From: Bacteroidales bacterium
Lineage (GTDB): Bacteria > Bacteroidota > Bacteroidia > Bacteroidales > WCHB1-69
Reading direction: 5' to 3'
NCBI GenBank assembly: GCA_024686335.1
Contig: JAILCI010000020.1
Coordinates: 1-64,000 of the forward strand
Length of the DNA: 64,000 nt
How positions within the stretch are numbered: the stretch's first letter is position 1; each line of letters opens with the position of its first letter. Positions 18,745 to 29,300 of this stretch are shown here, piece by piece. The position numbers were made by a program, and so were the translations under genes. The notes beneath the pieces were generated by a model. The model was not told where the DNA came from. It saw only the letters and a list, made by a program, of their open reading frames with translations, and made no database searches.

Positions 18745-19149
18745 ATGAACAAGATATATTCCAAACATCGGAATTTTATCCTATACGGCCTGATCGGAGG
18801 CATCTGCACAGTCGTGGATATTGCCATCTTCTATCTACTCCAGATTACAGAGATGCACTATCTACTTGACAATATCATCAGCTATAACATAGGTATTATC
18901 TTAAGTTTCTTCCTGAATAGACACTACAACTTCAAGATAAAGGATAAACCCAAGACACGTTTTTTGTCTTTCTACCTGATAAGCTTATTAGGATTAGGAT
19001 TGTGTGAAGTGCTACTATGGATTTTTACGGATGGACTTCATATTAACAGTTTGCTATCCAAGATAATAGCAACCATCATCGTGGGTGTGTTTCAATTTAT
19101 CTGCGTGCAGAGAATCACCTTTAAGAAAGCTGCCTCAAAGATTGAATAA
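18745..19149 (+). CDS. GtrA family membrane protein
   Basis: Small four-helix membrane protein of 134 residues; the family is thought to help flip or transfer lipid-linked sugars for surface polysaccharides. Helices lie at about 9-30, 38-58, 72-92 and 103-123, with the family feature of a conserved Asn-Arg (FLNRHYNFK) after the second helix. It follows der by 12 bases and overlaps the 3' end of the opposite-strand threonine aldolase gene by 29 bases. No glycosyltransferase partner is adjacent, so its substrate is unknown. Confidence 0.9.
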   Translation: MNKIYSKHRNFILYGLIGGICTVVDIAIFYLLQITEMHYLLDNIISYNIGIILSFFLNRHYNFKIKDKPKTRFLSFYLISLLGLGLCEVLLWIFTDGLHINSLLSKIIATIIVGVFQFICVQRITFKKAASKIE

Positions 19150-20140
19150 AGTGATCCACATCTTCCTCGGTAGTGTCCCAGGAGGTCACAAGACGAATTT
19201 CCCCAGTATCTTCATTCCATACATAAAAAAATGTCTTTTGTAATAAAAGTTCAATTTTTTCTTTTGGAAACTTAAACAATAGAATATTGGCTTCCGTCTT
19301 TTGCGTAAAATCGTGATATCCAAGCTCTTCAATTCGACTTCGCAGTTGCTGAGCCATCTGATTGGCATTGGTAGCATTGCCTCGCCATAGTTCCTTTTGA
19401 AGATAAGGTAAAAATTGACAGGCTGAGTAGCGCATCTTAGAGTAGAGTTGAGCACTTTGCTTCCGCAAATATTTGAGATTCTCAGCCAATTCAGGACGGA
19501 ACGCGATAACCATCTCACCTAACATCAAACCATTCTTGGTGGCTCCAAAACTCATAATATCCACGCCACAGTCAACCGTGAGCTCTTTGAAACTCTTCTG
19601 GAGAGCGACTGCAGCATTAGCGATACGGGCGCCATCCAGATGCAGATACATGCCATAACCATGGATGAAATCTGCAATGGCCTTGATCTCTTCTGGGGTA
19701 TAAACCGTTCCCAACTCTGTACATTCGGAAATATAGACGACTTTGGGCTGGGAGTGATGCTCAAAACCGAAGTTAATGAGATGCGGAGCGATGAGTTCCG
19801 GTGTGAGCTTTCCATCAGGGGTCGGTATAGTCCTCAGCGCAGCATGCGTCATAAACTCGGGAGATCCGCATTCGTCTACAGCTATATGGGCTGTCTCAGC
19901 ACATAAAATCGAATTGAATGGCTGCACACACGCGCGCAAAGAAACAACGTTAGCTCCCGTACCATTGAAAACCAAATATGGCTCTGCCTGCGGACCAAAA
20001 TGCTTCTTTATGAGGGTTTTCATCTGAAAAGTATAGTCATCATCACCATACGCAATCTGATGATTATTATTTGCATCTATTATAGCCTGCATAATTTCTG
20101 GATGCACACCAGAATGATTGTCGCTGCCAAAGCTTCTCAT
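19121..20140 (-). CDS. Low-specificity L-threonine aldolase-type PLP enzyme
   Basis: Fold-type I PLP enzyme of 339 residues expected to split threonine or allo-threonine into glycine and acetaldehyde. The N-terminal RSFGSDNHSGVHPEI, the substrate-site HIAVDECGSPEF, the Asp of LHLDGARIANA and the PLP Lys in MSFGATKNG are all present. It is the last gene of a minus-strand operon, 21 bases after rodA. Its 3' end overlaps the convergent gtrA-like gene. Beta-elimination of related amino acids is an alternative activity in this family. Confidence 0.92.
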   Translation of the reverse strand: MRSFGSDNHSGVHPEIMQAIIDANNNHQIAYGDDDYTFQMKTLIKKHFGPQAEPYLVFNGTGANVVSLRACVQPFNSILCAETAHIAVDECGSPEFMTHAALRTIPTPDGKLTPELIAPHLINFGFEHHSQPKVVYISECTELGTVYTPEEIKAIADFIHGYGMYLHLDGARIANAAVALQKSFKELTVDCGVDIMSFGATKNGLMLGEMVIAFRPELAENLKYLRKQSAQLYSKMRYSACQFLPYLQKELWRGNATNANQMAQQLRSRIEELGYHDFTQKTEANILLFKFPKEKIELLLQKTFFYVWNEDTGEIRLVTSWDTTEEDVDHFIQSLRQLS

Positions 20141-20161
20141 AACGGATTATTTATAAAATGA

Positions 20162-21418
20162 TTAATTATCGTTTAAACGAATGAAAACAAACAACATGGC
20201 GGTGAAAGCCCACAATGAGGAACCACCATAACTCAAAAACGGTAAAGGAATACCGATAATGGGCAAGATACCGATAGTCATACCGATATTAATGAAAAAG
20301 TGCATGCTGATAATACCGGCTATCCCGTAGCCGTAATATCGGACAAAAGGCACGCGCTGATTCTCCGATAGTCGTAATATTCGAATTATCATCGACATAT
20401 AAAGAGCAAACACCACAAGAGTGCCTACAAAACCCCACTCCTCTCCTATTGCACAGAAAATAAAGTCCGTACTCTGTTCCGGAACAAACTTCAGCTTAGT
20501 TTGAGTGCCTCTCAGATACCCTTTCCCAAAGAAACCACCTGATCCGATAGCAATCTTAGACTGGTTCAGGTTAAAGTCAGCACCTTTAGGATCGGAGGTC
20601 TTACCCATAATGGAGTCGATTCGTTCCTTCTGGTGTGCTTCAAAGGCATGTTCGTAGATCAAGTTGACAGAAAAGACAAAGAGTACGCTGATGACATAGA
20701 TAATAATGTCTCGCTGAATCTTTTTCTTAGCCAAACGGTCTTTAAACAACATCACAAGAAAAGCTACTGTCAAAATGGCAATAGAGTATGTCTCATTGAA
20801 TTTGAGTGTAAATATCGAGAGAAAAGCCGCGATGAAAACCAGTAGAAGAAGTTCTCCGCTAAGACCTTCGCGATAGAAAAGAAGGATGAAAGAGAAGAAA
20901 ACAAGAGCAGAACCGGCATCATGCTGCAGCATCACCAAGATGATAGGAATGAAGATGAACACCGAAGATATCAACCATCCGTACCGTTTTTCTACAGCCG
21001 TCTTTCCCTCATTAAAAAACTTCGCCAAAGCCAAGGCCGTAGCTAGTTTCATAAACTCCACAGGCTGTATACTGAACTCTCCAATCTTGATCCAAGCCTT
21101 GGCTCCTGATATCTCGGAGCCTATAAATAGGACTAGTATCATCAAGACTAGGCAAAATAGATAAAAGTGATAGGCATAATGCTGTATAATATTTTTATCT
21201 ATCAATAGCACAACAATACATAACAGAATAGAGGTTCCAATCCAAATCATCTGTTTGCCGTATGGTTTGGAAAAGTCGAAGATAGCATTGGTGCCATCAG
21301 GTATATAGCAAGTAGAATATATAGTGATCCACCCTAACAACACCAGAGCGATGTAGTAGATGATCAGGCGAACATCGTAGCCTTTAGAGTGGTTTTTATA
21401 ACTGTCAATAGATTTCAT
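20162..21418 (-). CDS. rodA: Rod shape-determining protein RodA (SEDS glycosyltransferase)
   Basis: Peptidoglycan polymerase of the SEDS family working with PBP2 in lateral wall synthesis. The 418 residues contain about ten membrane helices. Family motifs include SGAKAWIKIGEFSIQPVEFMKLATAL, GSGGFFGKGYLRGTQTKLKFVPEQSTDFIF and the C-terminal GIPLPFLSYGGSSLW. Its start overlaps the stop of the upstream PBP2 gene by four bases, so the enzyme pair is coupled at translation. Confidence 0.96.
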   Translation of the reverse strand: MKSIDSYKNHSKGYDVRLIIYYIALVLLGWITIYSTCYIPDGTNAIFDFSKPYGKQMIWIGTSILLCIVVLLIDKNIIQHYAYHFYLFCLVLMILVLFIGSEISGAKAWIKIGEFSIQPVEFMKLATALALAKFFNEGKTAVEKRYGWLISSVFIFIPIILVMLQHDAGSALVFFSFILLFYREGLSGELLLLVFIAAFLSIFTLKFNETYSIAILTVAFLVMLFKDRLAKKKIQRDIIIYVISVLFVFSVNLIYEHAFEAHQKERIDSIMGKTSDPKGADFNLNQSKIAIGSGGFFGKGYLRGTQTKLKFVPEQSTDFIFCAIGEEWGFVGTLVVFALYMSMIIRILRLSENQRVPFVRYYGYGIAGIISMHFFINIGMTIGILPIIGIPLPFLSYGGSSLWAFTAMLFVFIRLNDN

Positions 21419-23226
21419 CGGAAGCTGAGTTCTTTCATTCGTTTTTCAAGATCTGTTCTCTCGACCTTCCGGTTGAGGTAAAATTCGGCGAGGAGACTTG
21501 CGATAGGACAAGCTACGGAAGCGCCGAAACCTCCGTTCTCCACCAAACAGAATATGACTATTTGGGGATCATTAGCTGGAGCAATGAGGGCAAAGACAGA
21601 GTGGTCGGCACCATGCGGGTTTTGGGCGGTGCCTGTCTTACCAGCCACTTCAATGCCCGGAATCTGCGCACCACGACCTGTACCTGCCGTGACCACCAGT
21701 TTCATTCCTTCCAACACCGTTGAAAAATGCTGAGGCTCAATTTTGGAATAGACCTTCTCGCTAAACTGTGTGTTAAGACTATCACGGCTCCCGATAGCAC
21801 GGACAATGTGTGGGCGGATATAATAACCTTTGTTGGCGATGACAGCCAACATGTTCGCCATCTGCAACGGTGTCACTGCCGCTTCGCCCTGACCAATACC
21901 CATAGAAACTACAGTGTTACCATTCCATGAGTTGTTATACTTCTTGTCAAAATAAGCCGCTGTCGGGATACTACCCTGCAATTCATAAGGCAAATCCGTC
22001 TCGTACCTTTGGGCAAATCCCATGGAGTGCATATAATCCAACCAGGCAGTGTAGGCCTCATCAATGTTTTTATATTTTTTCCTATTAGACAAGATGTTGT
22101 AATAGGCACGACAAAAATAGGAATTACAGGAACGCTGGATGGCGGTATAAATATTCAACCCTCCACAATTATGACAGTGAACAACATGACTGCCAATATG
22201 ATAACCACCACCAGAACAACCATAAACAGAGGTGGGCGTCACGATATGCTCCTGCAAAGCAATCAAACCGTTGGCCAATTTAAAAGTAGATCCCGGTGGA
22301 TAACTAGCCTGCAAAGCACGGTTGAACAAAGGCTTTTTGGGATCGTTCTGTAACATGACATAGTTTTTGGGACGCGCTGTTCCCACGAGCAGATTCGGAT
22401 CATAACTTGGACTGGAGATAATGCAGAGAATTTCGCCAGTCTTAGGTTCAATGGCGACCACACTACCCCGCTTGTTTTTCATAAGTTCCTCACCATAGCG
22501 CTGTAGTTCCATATCCAAGGTGCACCAGATAGAGGTACCCTGAATGGCTTGCACATCTTCAGAGCCGTTGTCATAACTGCCCATCTCACGATTGTGCACA
22601 TCCACGAGCACCACGCTCTGTCCCTTCTGACCACGTAAGATGCTTTCGTAAGCTTTCTCAATGCCGCTCTTGCCGATATAGTCGCCCATCTTGTAGTAAG
22701 AATCTCTCTCCATGTCGGCCTCATTGACCTCACTTACGTATCCCAAAATATGGGCGGCAATGGGATACGGGTACTTGCGCAATGTTCGCTCCTGCACATA
22801 AAAACCTGGAAACGCATACATCTTCTCCTGGATAAAACCATAATCCTCCTTTGAAATCTGCTGTTCAAAAAGGGAAGGAAGAATCTTCGAGTATTTGATT
22901 GCCTTCTCTATCTTCTTGTTAACCTGCTCTTTAGTCAGGTCCAACACTTTGCAAAGCGCGTTTGTGTCAAACTCGCGCAACTCGGCGGGCACCACCATCA
23001 AATCGTACGCAGCCTCGTTATAGACCAAAATGGAGTCATTGCGGTCACGGATAATTCCACGCGCCGGATGTATCGGCTTATAACGCAAGGCATTCTGATC
23101 TGCCTTTGTTTTATATCCCTTATTAAGAATCTGGATATTGAACAAAACACCAATATATAACAAAGCCACAGCACATAATGCCGTGACAATTATTATATAC
23201 CGATTCCGTCCATATCCACCTTCCAT
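21415..23226 (-). CDS. mrdA: Penicillin-binding protein 2 (transpeptidase)
   Basis: Class B PBP that crosslinks peptidoglycan during elongation with RodA. One anchor helix (about 8-29) precedes the pedestal domain; the transpeptidase domain has SxxK in YPPGSTFK (about residue 309), SxN in RSCNSYF (about 367) and KTGTAQ (about 528). At 603 residues it has usual length. mreB, mreC and mreD, often just upstream in other bacteria, are replaced here by a polyprenyl synthetase gene whose stop touches this start. Confidence 0.96.
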   Translation of the reverse strand: MEGGYGRNRYIIIVTALCAVALLYIGVLFNIQILNKGYKTKADQNALRYKPIHPARGIIRDRNDSILVYNEAAYDLMVVPAELREFDTNALCKVLDLTKEQVNKKIEKAIKYSKILPSLFEQQISKEDYGFIQEKMYAFPGFYVQERTLRKYPYPIAAHILGYVSEVNEADMERDSYYKMGDYIGKSGIEKAYESILRGQKGQSVVLVDVHNREMGSYDNGSEDVQAIQGTSIWCTLDMELQRYGEELMKNKRGSVVAIEPKTGEILCIISSPSYDPNLLVGTARPKNYVMLQNDPKKPLFNRALQASYPPGSTFKLANGLIALQEHIVTPTSVYGCSGGGYHIGSHVVHCHNCGGLNIYTAIQRSCNSYFCRAYYNILSNRKKYKNIDEAYTAWLDYMHSMGFAQRYETDLPYELQGSIPTAAYFDKKYNNSWNGNTVVSMGIGQGEAAVTPLQMANMLAVIANKGYYIRPHIVRAIGSRDSLNTQFSEKVYSKIEPQHFSTVLEGMKLVVTAGTGRGAQIPGIEVAGKTGTAQNPHGADHSVFALIAPANDPQIVIFCLVENGGFGASVACPIASLLAEFYLNRKVERTDLEKRMKELSFR

Positions 23227-24186
23227 TTACTTCGAACGTTGTTCCAGATTAGAGATCAGTTCTCTCAACACCGTTTTTTTATCTTCAGGAATCCGAACTT
23301 TTTCAAGTTGAAACAAACTCTTAGCCACATATTCATGAATAGCTTTTTGTGTCTTTTCTGCTGTCTCAAGGTGGGCATAAAAATCCTTGACCTTCTGGAA
23401 TCTCTCCTCAAAAGGCATATCTGAAGATTCATAATAGTGACGCAACTCGGGTTTCTCCTCAGGTGAAGCATCCTGAATAGCTTTGAGATAAAGGAAGGTT
23501 TTCTTGTTGTCGCGAATATCGCCGCCAACTGATTTGCCAAAAACAGCGGTGTCGGCATAAACATCCAAGAAATCGTCTGCGAGCTGGAAGGCAATACCCA
23601 TGTTAATACCGACTTGATAGATAGCCTCCTGACTCTCCTCGTCGGCACCTGCGAGAATAGAACCGGCTTTCATACAGCCAGCAAACATTACGGCTGTTTT
23701 TAAATAGATCATGCGAATATACTCCTCAATAGTAACGTCCTCTTGTGTCTCAAAATCCATGTCATACTGCTGACCCTCACATATTTCAAGAGTGCACTTG
23801 GCAAAGACATCGGAAATTTTGAGGATAATATTAGCATCCACGCCAAGTTTGAGAAGTTGTTGAAAAGCCATAATGGCAAGAGCATCACCGGAGAGGATAG
23901 CACAGTTGGTGTTCCACTTCTGATAAACGGTCGGCTTCCCACGACGAATCGGAGCCTTGTCCATAATATCATCATGAATCAACGTGAAGTTATGCAACAT
24001 CTCAAATGCAGCTGCCACATACTTTGCTTGACTGACATCTCCGTCAAACATCTTCACCACATGATAAACCATTTGCGGACGCAAACGCTTCCCTGGCTGT
24101 TGAATGGTGTAAGCAATGGGATCATAGAGTGTCTTTGGCTCTTTTCCCTCAAATACAGTGTTGAAATATTTTTCTAACTCTTCCAT
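23227..24186 (-). CDS. Polyprenyl diphosphate synthase (trans-type)
   Basis: Head-to-tail isoprenyl chain elongase, 319 residues, making a short- to medium-chain prenyl diphosphate for quinones or other lipids. Both Asp-rich motifs are present: IHDDIMD near residue 75 and LADDFLD near 205, plus GKRLRP near the start. The product chain length cannot be read reliably. There is no gap between its stop and the PBP2 start, which hints at co-expression with cell-wall enzymes, though its product is chemically distinct from the cis-prenyl carrier made by UppS. Confidence 0.93.
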   Translation of the reverse strand: MEELEKYFNTVFEGKEPKTLYDPIAYTIQQPGKRLRPQMVYHVVKMFDGDVSQAKYVAAAFEMLHNFTLIHDDIMDKAPIRRGKPTVYQKWNTNCAILSGDALAIMAFQQLLKLGVDANIILKISDVFAKCTLEICEGQQYDMDFETQEDVTIEEYIRMIYLKTAVMFAGCMKAGSILAGADEESQEAIYQVGINMGIAFQLADDFLDVYADTAVFGKSVGGDIRDNKKTFLYLKAIQDASPEEKPELRHYYESSDMPFEERFQKVKDFYAHLETAEKTQKAIHEYVAKSLFQLEKVRIPEDKKTVLRELISNLEQRSK

Positions 24187-24215
24187 AAATGGACTTTTGC
24201 TTTTATTTATTTGTT

Positions 24216-24719
24216 TTAGAAGAATCGTTGCATATCTGCCTTCAGAATCTGCATGGCACGAGGAATGATAGGTTTCTGCGCCGCCACGGTCAGGATAGCT
24301 TCCGCATAGGTCATTCCTTCGAAAGTATCAATCTGTTCTGCCACCGTATTGATGATGGTAACAACGTCATCCATGGCGTCTGTGACGCTTTTCCACACCT
24401 CGTTGGAGATGTATATCTGTTGGGAGATATTATGCTCATATTCGGAGCGAATGGCCGTCAAAAGGAGGTTCTGCTCCTCAGGCACAGTCAGTCCAGGGGC
24501 ATGAATACGGAGCACCAATTGGTTTGGGTCTATACGCTCCAAGAAAAGAGCCATACGCTCATAGGCCTGCAGGCGCAAAGGCATCACGATGTTTCGTGAT
24601 GCCTTTGTAGCTTCCAGAGCCTGTTCGTTCATACTTTTTGTGATCCACTGTTTGGAGATGGCTACCGCCCCCAACATCAGCAGAAAAAAGCATATTACGA
24701 TAACAAGTTCAGTTGTCAT
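24216..24719 (-). CDS. Conserved membrane-anchored protein of unknown function
   Basis: I do not recognise a named function. The 167 residues begin with one membrane helix (about 4-22) and continue as a soluble, largely helical domain with MPLRLQAYERMALFLERI, a feature I associate with conserved hypothetical proteins of Bacteroidota. The topology suggests the soluble part faces the cytoplasm or is tethered at the membrane. It lies between glutamine synthetase (13 bases) and polyprenyl synthetase (29 bases) in the same operon. Confidence 0.85.
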   Translation of the reverse strand: MTTELVIVICFFLLMLGAVAISKQWITKSMNEQALEATKASRNIVMPLRLQAYERMALFLERIDPNQLVLRIHAPGLTVPEEQNLLLTAIRSEYEHNISQQIYISNEVWKSVTDAMDDVVTIINTVAEQIDTFEGMTYAEAILTVAAQKPIIPRAMQILKADMQRFF

Positions 24720-24732
24720 ATATTATATGTTT

Positions 24733-26241
24733 TTAGCCGCAGTAGAAATAATCATGTACGAGTTGATCCATCACCTCGGGTTTCTTTTCTATCTCTTTGC
24801 GGATATTCTGGTCTTTAAAGGATTTCAGTCTCTTAACAATATCATCGATCATCTCACGGTTGAAGACACCATGATTTTCGAAGATGACGCGATTGCGACT
24901 CAACTCATCGGCAGACTCCCAGCAAGATGTAGGCAGTTGTGCGAGGCTGTTCAGCAACTCAGCATTTTCTGCTTTGTGAATGTTAACATCAACATAGGTC
25001 TTCTTAGCGAAATCAAGAGCTCCTTCCATCTCAAATCCGTGGCGTGCTGCGCAAACCAAACCAGCAATAAGGAGATAGATGTCGGCAGAACCGTCCGGAC
25101 AACGGAACTCAACAGTCTGCTTTTGGGAACGATCTTCTTTCACTGCTTTCTCCAGCGGGTTCAGATCAGCCACGATGTCGTTCTTGTGTGTCCAGCCCAG
25201 CGGAACGCGAACGAGGACGGAACGGTTGCGGTCACCCCAGCAAATGGAAGTAGGAGCCTCCTGATGAGGAACCAAGCGGAAATAAGAGGTCGGGTTGGTG
25301 TTACCGAAAGCAGTCAGAGAACCTGCACAGGTCATATAACCAGCAATAGCGGTGTGTGCCACGGAGTTCAGCTTGCCTTTAGTAACATATTGGTTTTTGC
25401 CATTAGCATCCACAACACGAGTATGGATGTGCAAACCGCTACCAGCTTTGCCCTTTGTAATCTTCGGAGCAAAGGTTACATCGAGACCATATTGATAAGC
25501 CAAGTTACGGATGATCCACTTGGCAATAATGAGTTGGTTGGCAGCCTCAACAGCGTCAGTTACCAAGAATTCGATCTCGTTCTGCTCATAAATCTTACCA
25601 TCCATAGTGAAGTTGCCCACCTCTGAGTGACCGTATTTAATCATACCGCCTGCCTTAGCGATGTTGTACATACACTCAGCACGGAAAGCTTCGAATTTAG
25701 TGAAAGGAGCAGACTCATGATAACCTTTCTGATCAGGAATTGTATACAAATCTTCGGCATCGCCAATAACATAGTACTCGAGTTCGCCCATGGCCTGGAA
25801 ATAGAAGCCCGTTACATCCGTGAAAGATTTACAAGCTTTACGCAAAATGTATTCCGGAGAATTTTCGAGCGGTTTACCATCTTTGTTGTAATAAGAACAA
25901 AGCAGTGATAATGTTGGAATCTCTGCAAACGGATTAATGAAAGCAGTAGAGAAACGAGGAATTACGTAGAGGTCGCTGGAACCAGCCTGAATAAAAGACG
26001 GAAAGACATTGGAACCATCCACACGCTCACCATTAGAGAGGATCTGCATTAAATATTCTTTATCATTAAGAATAAAACCTAATGTCTTGATACGGCCATC
26101 TTCAGCCACGTAATGGAAGTTGATCATCTTAATTTCCAGCTCTTCTACAGCATGGATAATGTCAGCCTTGGTAAACTCTTTAGGAGATTTTTTCAATAAC
26201 TGTACCAAGGGATTCATGTTCATTGCGAGATTTTCTTTCAT
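24733..26241 (-). CDS. Glutamine synthetase family protein (type I-like)
   Basis: ATP-dependent ammonia assimilation into glutamine. The chosen protein has 502 residues. Motifs include the N-terminal DGRIKTLGF and DGSNV, the metal/ATP-site GSGLHIHTR (normally GSGMHVH), the glutamate-flap neighbour NPTSYFRLVPHQEAP and RNRSVLVRVP. The ORF track begins 16 codons earlier, but the -7 element at 26277-26284 lies within that extension, so MKENLAM at 26241 is the likelier start. I see no clear adenylylation-site signature and no linked ntr regulators. It leads the seven-gene wall-synthesis operon, an unusual position. Confidence 0.9.
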   Translation of the reverse strand: MKENLAMNMNPLVQLLKKSPKEFTKADIIHAVEELEIKMINFHYVAEDGRIKTLGFILNDKEYLMQILSNGERVDGSNVFPSFIQAGSSDLYVIPRFSTAFINPFAEIPTLSLLCSYYNKDGKPLENSPEYILRKACKSFTDVTGFYFQAMGELEYYVIGDAEDLYTIPDQKGYHESAPFTKFEAFRAECMYNIAKAGGMIKYGHSEVGNFTMDGKIYEQNEIEFLVTDAVEAANQLIIAKWIIRNLAYQYGLDVTFAPKITKGKAGSGLHIHTRVVDANGKNQYVTKGKLNSVAHTAIAGYMTCAGSLTAFGNTNPTSYFRLVPHQEAPTSICWGDRNRSVLVRVPLGWTHKNDIVADLNPLEKAVKEDRSQKQTVEFRCPDGSADIYLLIAGLVCAARHGFEMEGALDFAKKTYVDVNIHKAENAELLNSLAQLPTSCWESADELSRNRVIFENHGVFNREMIDDIVKRLKSFKDQNIRKEIEKKPEVMDQLVHDYFYCG

Positions 26242-26276
26242 ATTATAGGGTTTTAGAATTTCACTATTCGGGGGTG

Positions 26277-26284
26277 CAAAGATA
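26277..26284 (-). promoter_or_regulatory. -7 element of the glutamine synthetase operon
   Basis: TATCTTTG on the minus strand, 36 bases before the ATG at 26241; no clear -33 TTG. Confidence 0.6.
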
Positions 26285-26322
26285 GGCATTTTTATTATGA
26301 TTTGTGACGAAATTTTGCAAAT

Positions 26323-26353
26323 AAAAAGGCTGCCCCTAAAAGAGGCAGCCTTA
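26323..26353 (-). terminator. Terminator of the giant T9SS cargo gene
   Basis: A 9-bp stem (AAGGCTGCC with GGCAGCCTT) and a T run on the minus strand, starting 24 bases after the stop codon. Confidence 0.85.
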
Positions 26354-26376
26354 TCGGTATTTTAGTCAGATTTCGA

Positions 26377-29300
26377 CTATCTGGTCAAATGCAGTTTGTA
26401 GTTGCAGTTGCCATATTCAGTAGCCAAGCGTACCAAGTAGGTGCCGTTAGCCACATTCATGGAGATTACCTCGCGGGTGCTGTTAACATGACCGCTGTAG
26501 AGTAATTTACCATAAACGTCGTAGATCTGGACATTCTCAATGTTGATACCGTTTTCATTAACGATATAAACATTGTTGCTTTCGCTATACACATTGATCA
26601 TGCTCTGAACGTGATCCTCAATACCATCATGATTTTCGAATACGTCGAGAGTTCTGAATGTACAACCATTAGTCCACTCGCTCGGGTTGTTAGCAACGCA
26701 GTTAGCACGAACCATCCAAGTGTAGGTAGTGCCAGGTGTCAAACCTGTGAGGTTGTAAGTGGTTGATGTGGTATTGGTAGTTGTGAAGGTGGTCTCATCA
26801 GAAGCCTTGTATTGGATGTCATAAGAAACTGCACCAGCATGGTACCAAGAAAGTGTAGCGGAAGTAGTGTCAATGAAGATAGTCTGCAAGTTGGTAGGAA
26901 CTTCACACTCCAGCAATTGGAAGGTTACGTTGATGGTGTGGTTAGCCACAACATTAACGAAGGTGTAGGAGGTGATAGCACCCATGTTCAAACCGTCGAC
27001 TGTCACGTTAGCAATCTCATAACCCGCTGCAGGAGCGAAGGTGTAAGACTTGTTCTCGCCGAAGTTTACAGTAGCAACACCGCTCGGGGTGATAGTACCG
27101 TTAGCACCAGCAGAAGCCGTGATAGTGTAGGTCTTAGCAGTCATAGTAGCGGTCAATGTAGCGTTAGCGGTAACAGCCGGTAAGGTGAGAGTGTAAACAC
27201 CGTTCACTTGAGGAGTTGTGCTGATAACATTGGTACCGTTAAGTGTGATAGCTGTCACATTGAATCCTGTGTTCGGAGTGATCATGAAGGAAGGAGTAGC
27301 ACCATATTGAACGGTGGTAGTACCAGGAGTGATCGTACCGTTAGCAGGTTGAGTAACCGTTACAGTGTATTCGTTGATATCGAATGCAGCGTAAATAGTG
27401 TGGTTAGCTGTCACATCAGTGAAAGTATAAGTGGAAACTGCGCCTACAGAAGCACCGTCAACATAAACGTCAGCGATTGAGTAGCCAGCGTTCGGGGTGA
27501 TGGTGTAGGTTTGGTCGCCATTGTAAACCATGTTGGTGACACCACTCGGAGTAATCGTACCACCATTACCAGCAGTAGCGTTGATGGTGTATTGATACTG
27601 TGAGAAGGTAGCAGCAATCGTATGGTTAGCAGAAACAGGAGCGAAGGTGTAGGAAGCAACTGCACCAACAGAAACACCGTCAACAGTCACGTCAGCGATA
27701 CCGTAACCGGCATCAGGAGTGATGGTGAAGGTAGGAGTAGCATTCTCGCCAACGGTGATGGTAGCCGGAGTAATGGTTCCGTTCTCACCAGCGTTAACGG
27801 TGATGGTGTACTCATACTGTGCAAAGGTAGCGCTAATGCTGTGATCTGCACTGATGTTCGGGAAGTTGTAAGTCATGGAGGTCAAAGCGTTAGCTTGTGT
27901 GTAGTCCGTGGTTACATCATCCACAGTAATAGATGCAATGTAGTAGCCGTTAGCGGCATTGATACCATAGGTAGCATTAGTATTGTATGCATAGTAAGAA
28001 GTACCGTCAGGAGTGATAGTACCATTGTTACCAGCAGAAGCTACAACAGCATAGTAGTTCGGGTCGAAACGAACAACATAGTTGTAGTCACTCAAGATGT
28101 TCGTCAGAGTCTCTGTGTAAGCAGAGAACGGATCTGCAACAGGGATTTCCTCATTGTTACGCAAGATGCTTGCGATGTGAGCGTTTGCACCAGGAGTAGC
28201 AACGAAAGTGTAAGTGTTGGCAGGATCGTAAACGAAGGTAGCACCATCAGAAACAGTACCGTTACCATAAGCAGTAGTTGTAACAACATAAGTGTTCGGA
28301 GCGAATGTGATAGTGAATGTGTAATCCTGAGCACAACCCAAGATAACCCAATCAGTGATAGCACCATAGTCAACACCGTTGATGTTCACATTTGCTACAT
28401 GATAACCAGCATCAGCAACGAAGGAGATATGGATATCTTGACCAGTTGCATAATCCTCTGTGAAGGTTGCAGGAGCGGTGTAGAAGCCACCATTTACATA
28501 ACCCTGACCAGCAACAACATTGTAGGTGAAGAGGTTAGCAGAAGAGAAGTTAGCAACCAATACATCGTTAGCGGCAACTGTGTGGTTGTAAACAACAGCT
28601 CCTGCCACATTGTTATAGGTAGCAACAACCTCACCATTAACGGTTACATTGTTCAAGTAATAGTGAGCGTCAGGATTCATCACGAAGGTCTGAGTAGCAC
28701 CCTCTTCAGCAACGATAGTACCATTAGGAGTAACAGTACCGTTACCGTTAGCAGAAGCATACATGGTAACCATCGGAACAATGGTCAGATTCTTGACAGA
28801 CATACCCAGACCGCCTCTGTTACTATTAGCGAGGAAGCCGAAGTTGTAGTTGCCGTCAGCAGTAATGTCAATTACATGAGAAGCAGTAACATATGATGTA
28901 TTGGCAACATTTGCATGCTGACCCAAAACATTTGTCATGTTAGCAACAGTAGCACCATTGCCGTAGTAAACTGCAAAACTCTCAGGAACAAATGCATTGT
29001 TAACCTTGTAGTCGTAAGTAACCATATACTTACCAGCAGTAAGGTCATAACAAGGAGTAATAATCCAGTTGTTGTTGTCATACTCATCGCTATAAGGAGC
29101 ATTCAAAACAGCAGAACCAATGGTCCAAGCAAGACCATTGTTAGCAGCATCAATAATTCTCCAGCCATCTGCTAATGAAGAAGCGGTGGTAGGCAATACT
29201 GCATAAGGAGCTGTCAGCGGAGCAACAGTGCTGATACCGGAAATGGTAGCAACATTGTCTGTCCACATAGTAGAAGGCTCATTGGTAGCATAGAGGGTAA

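Noticed and set aside
26920-28770. CRISPR array or DNA tandem repeat
   Set aside because: The repetition is at the protein level (InlB-like repeats of about 70-80 residues) with diverged DNA and no constant spacer pattern.
27622-28896. 424-codon ORF on the plus strand within the giant cargo gene, with several similar neighbours
   Set aside because: It is antisense to the InlB-like repeats; its Ser/Val/Asn-rich, repetitive translation mirrors the codon pattern of the real gene and has no domain or start signal.
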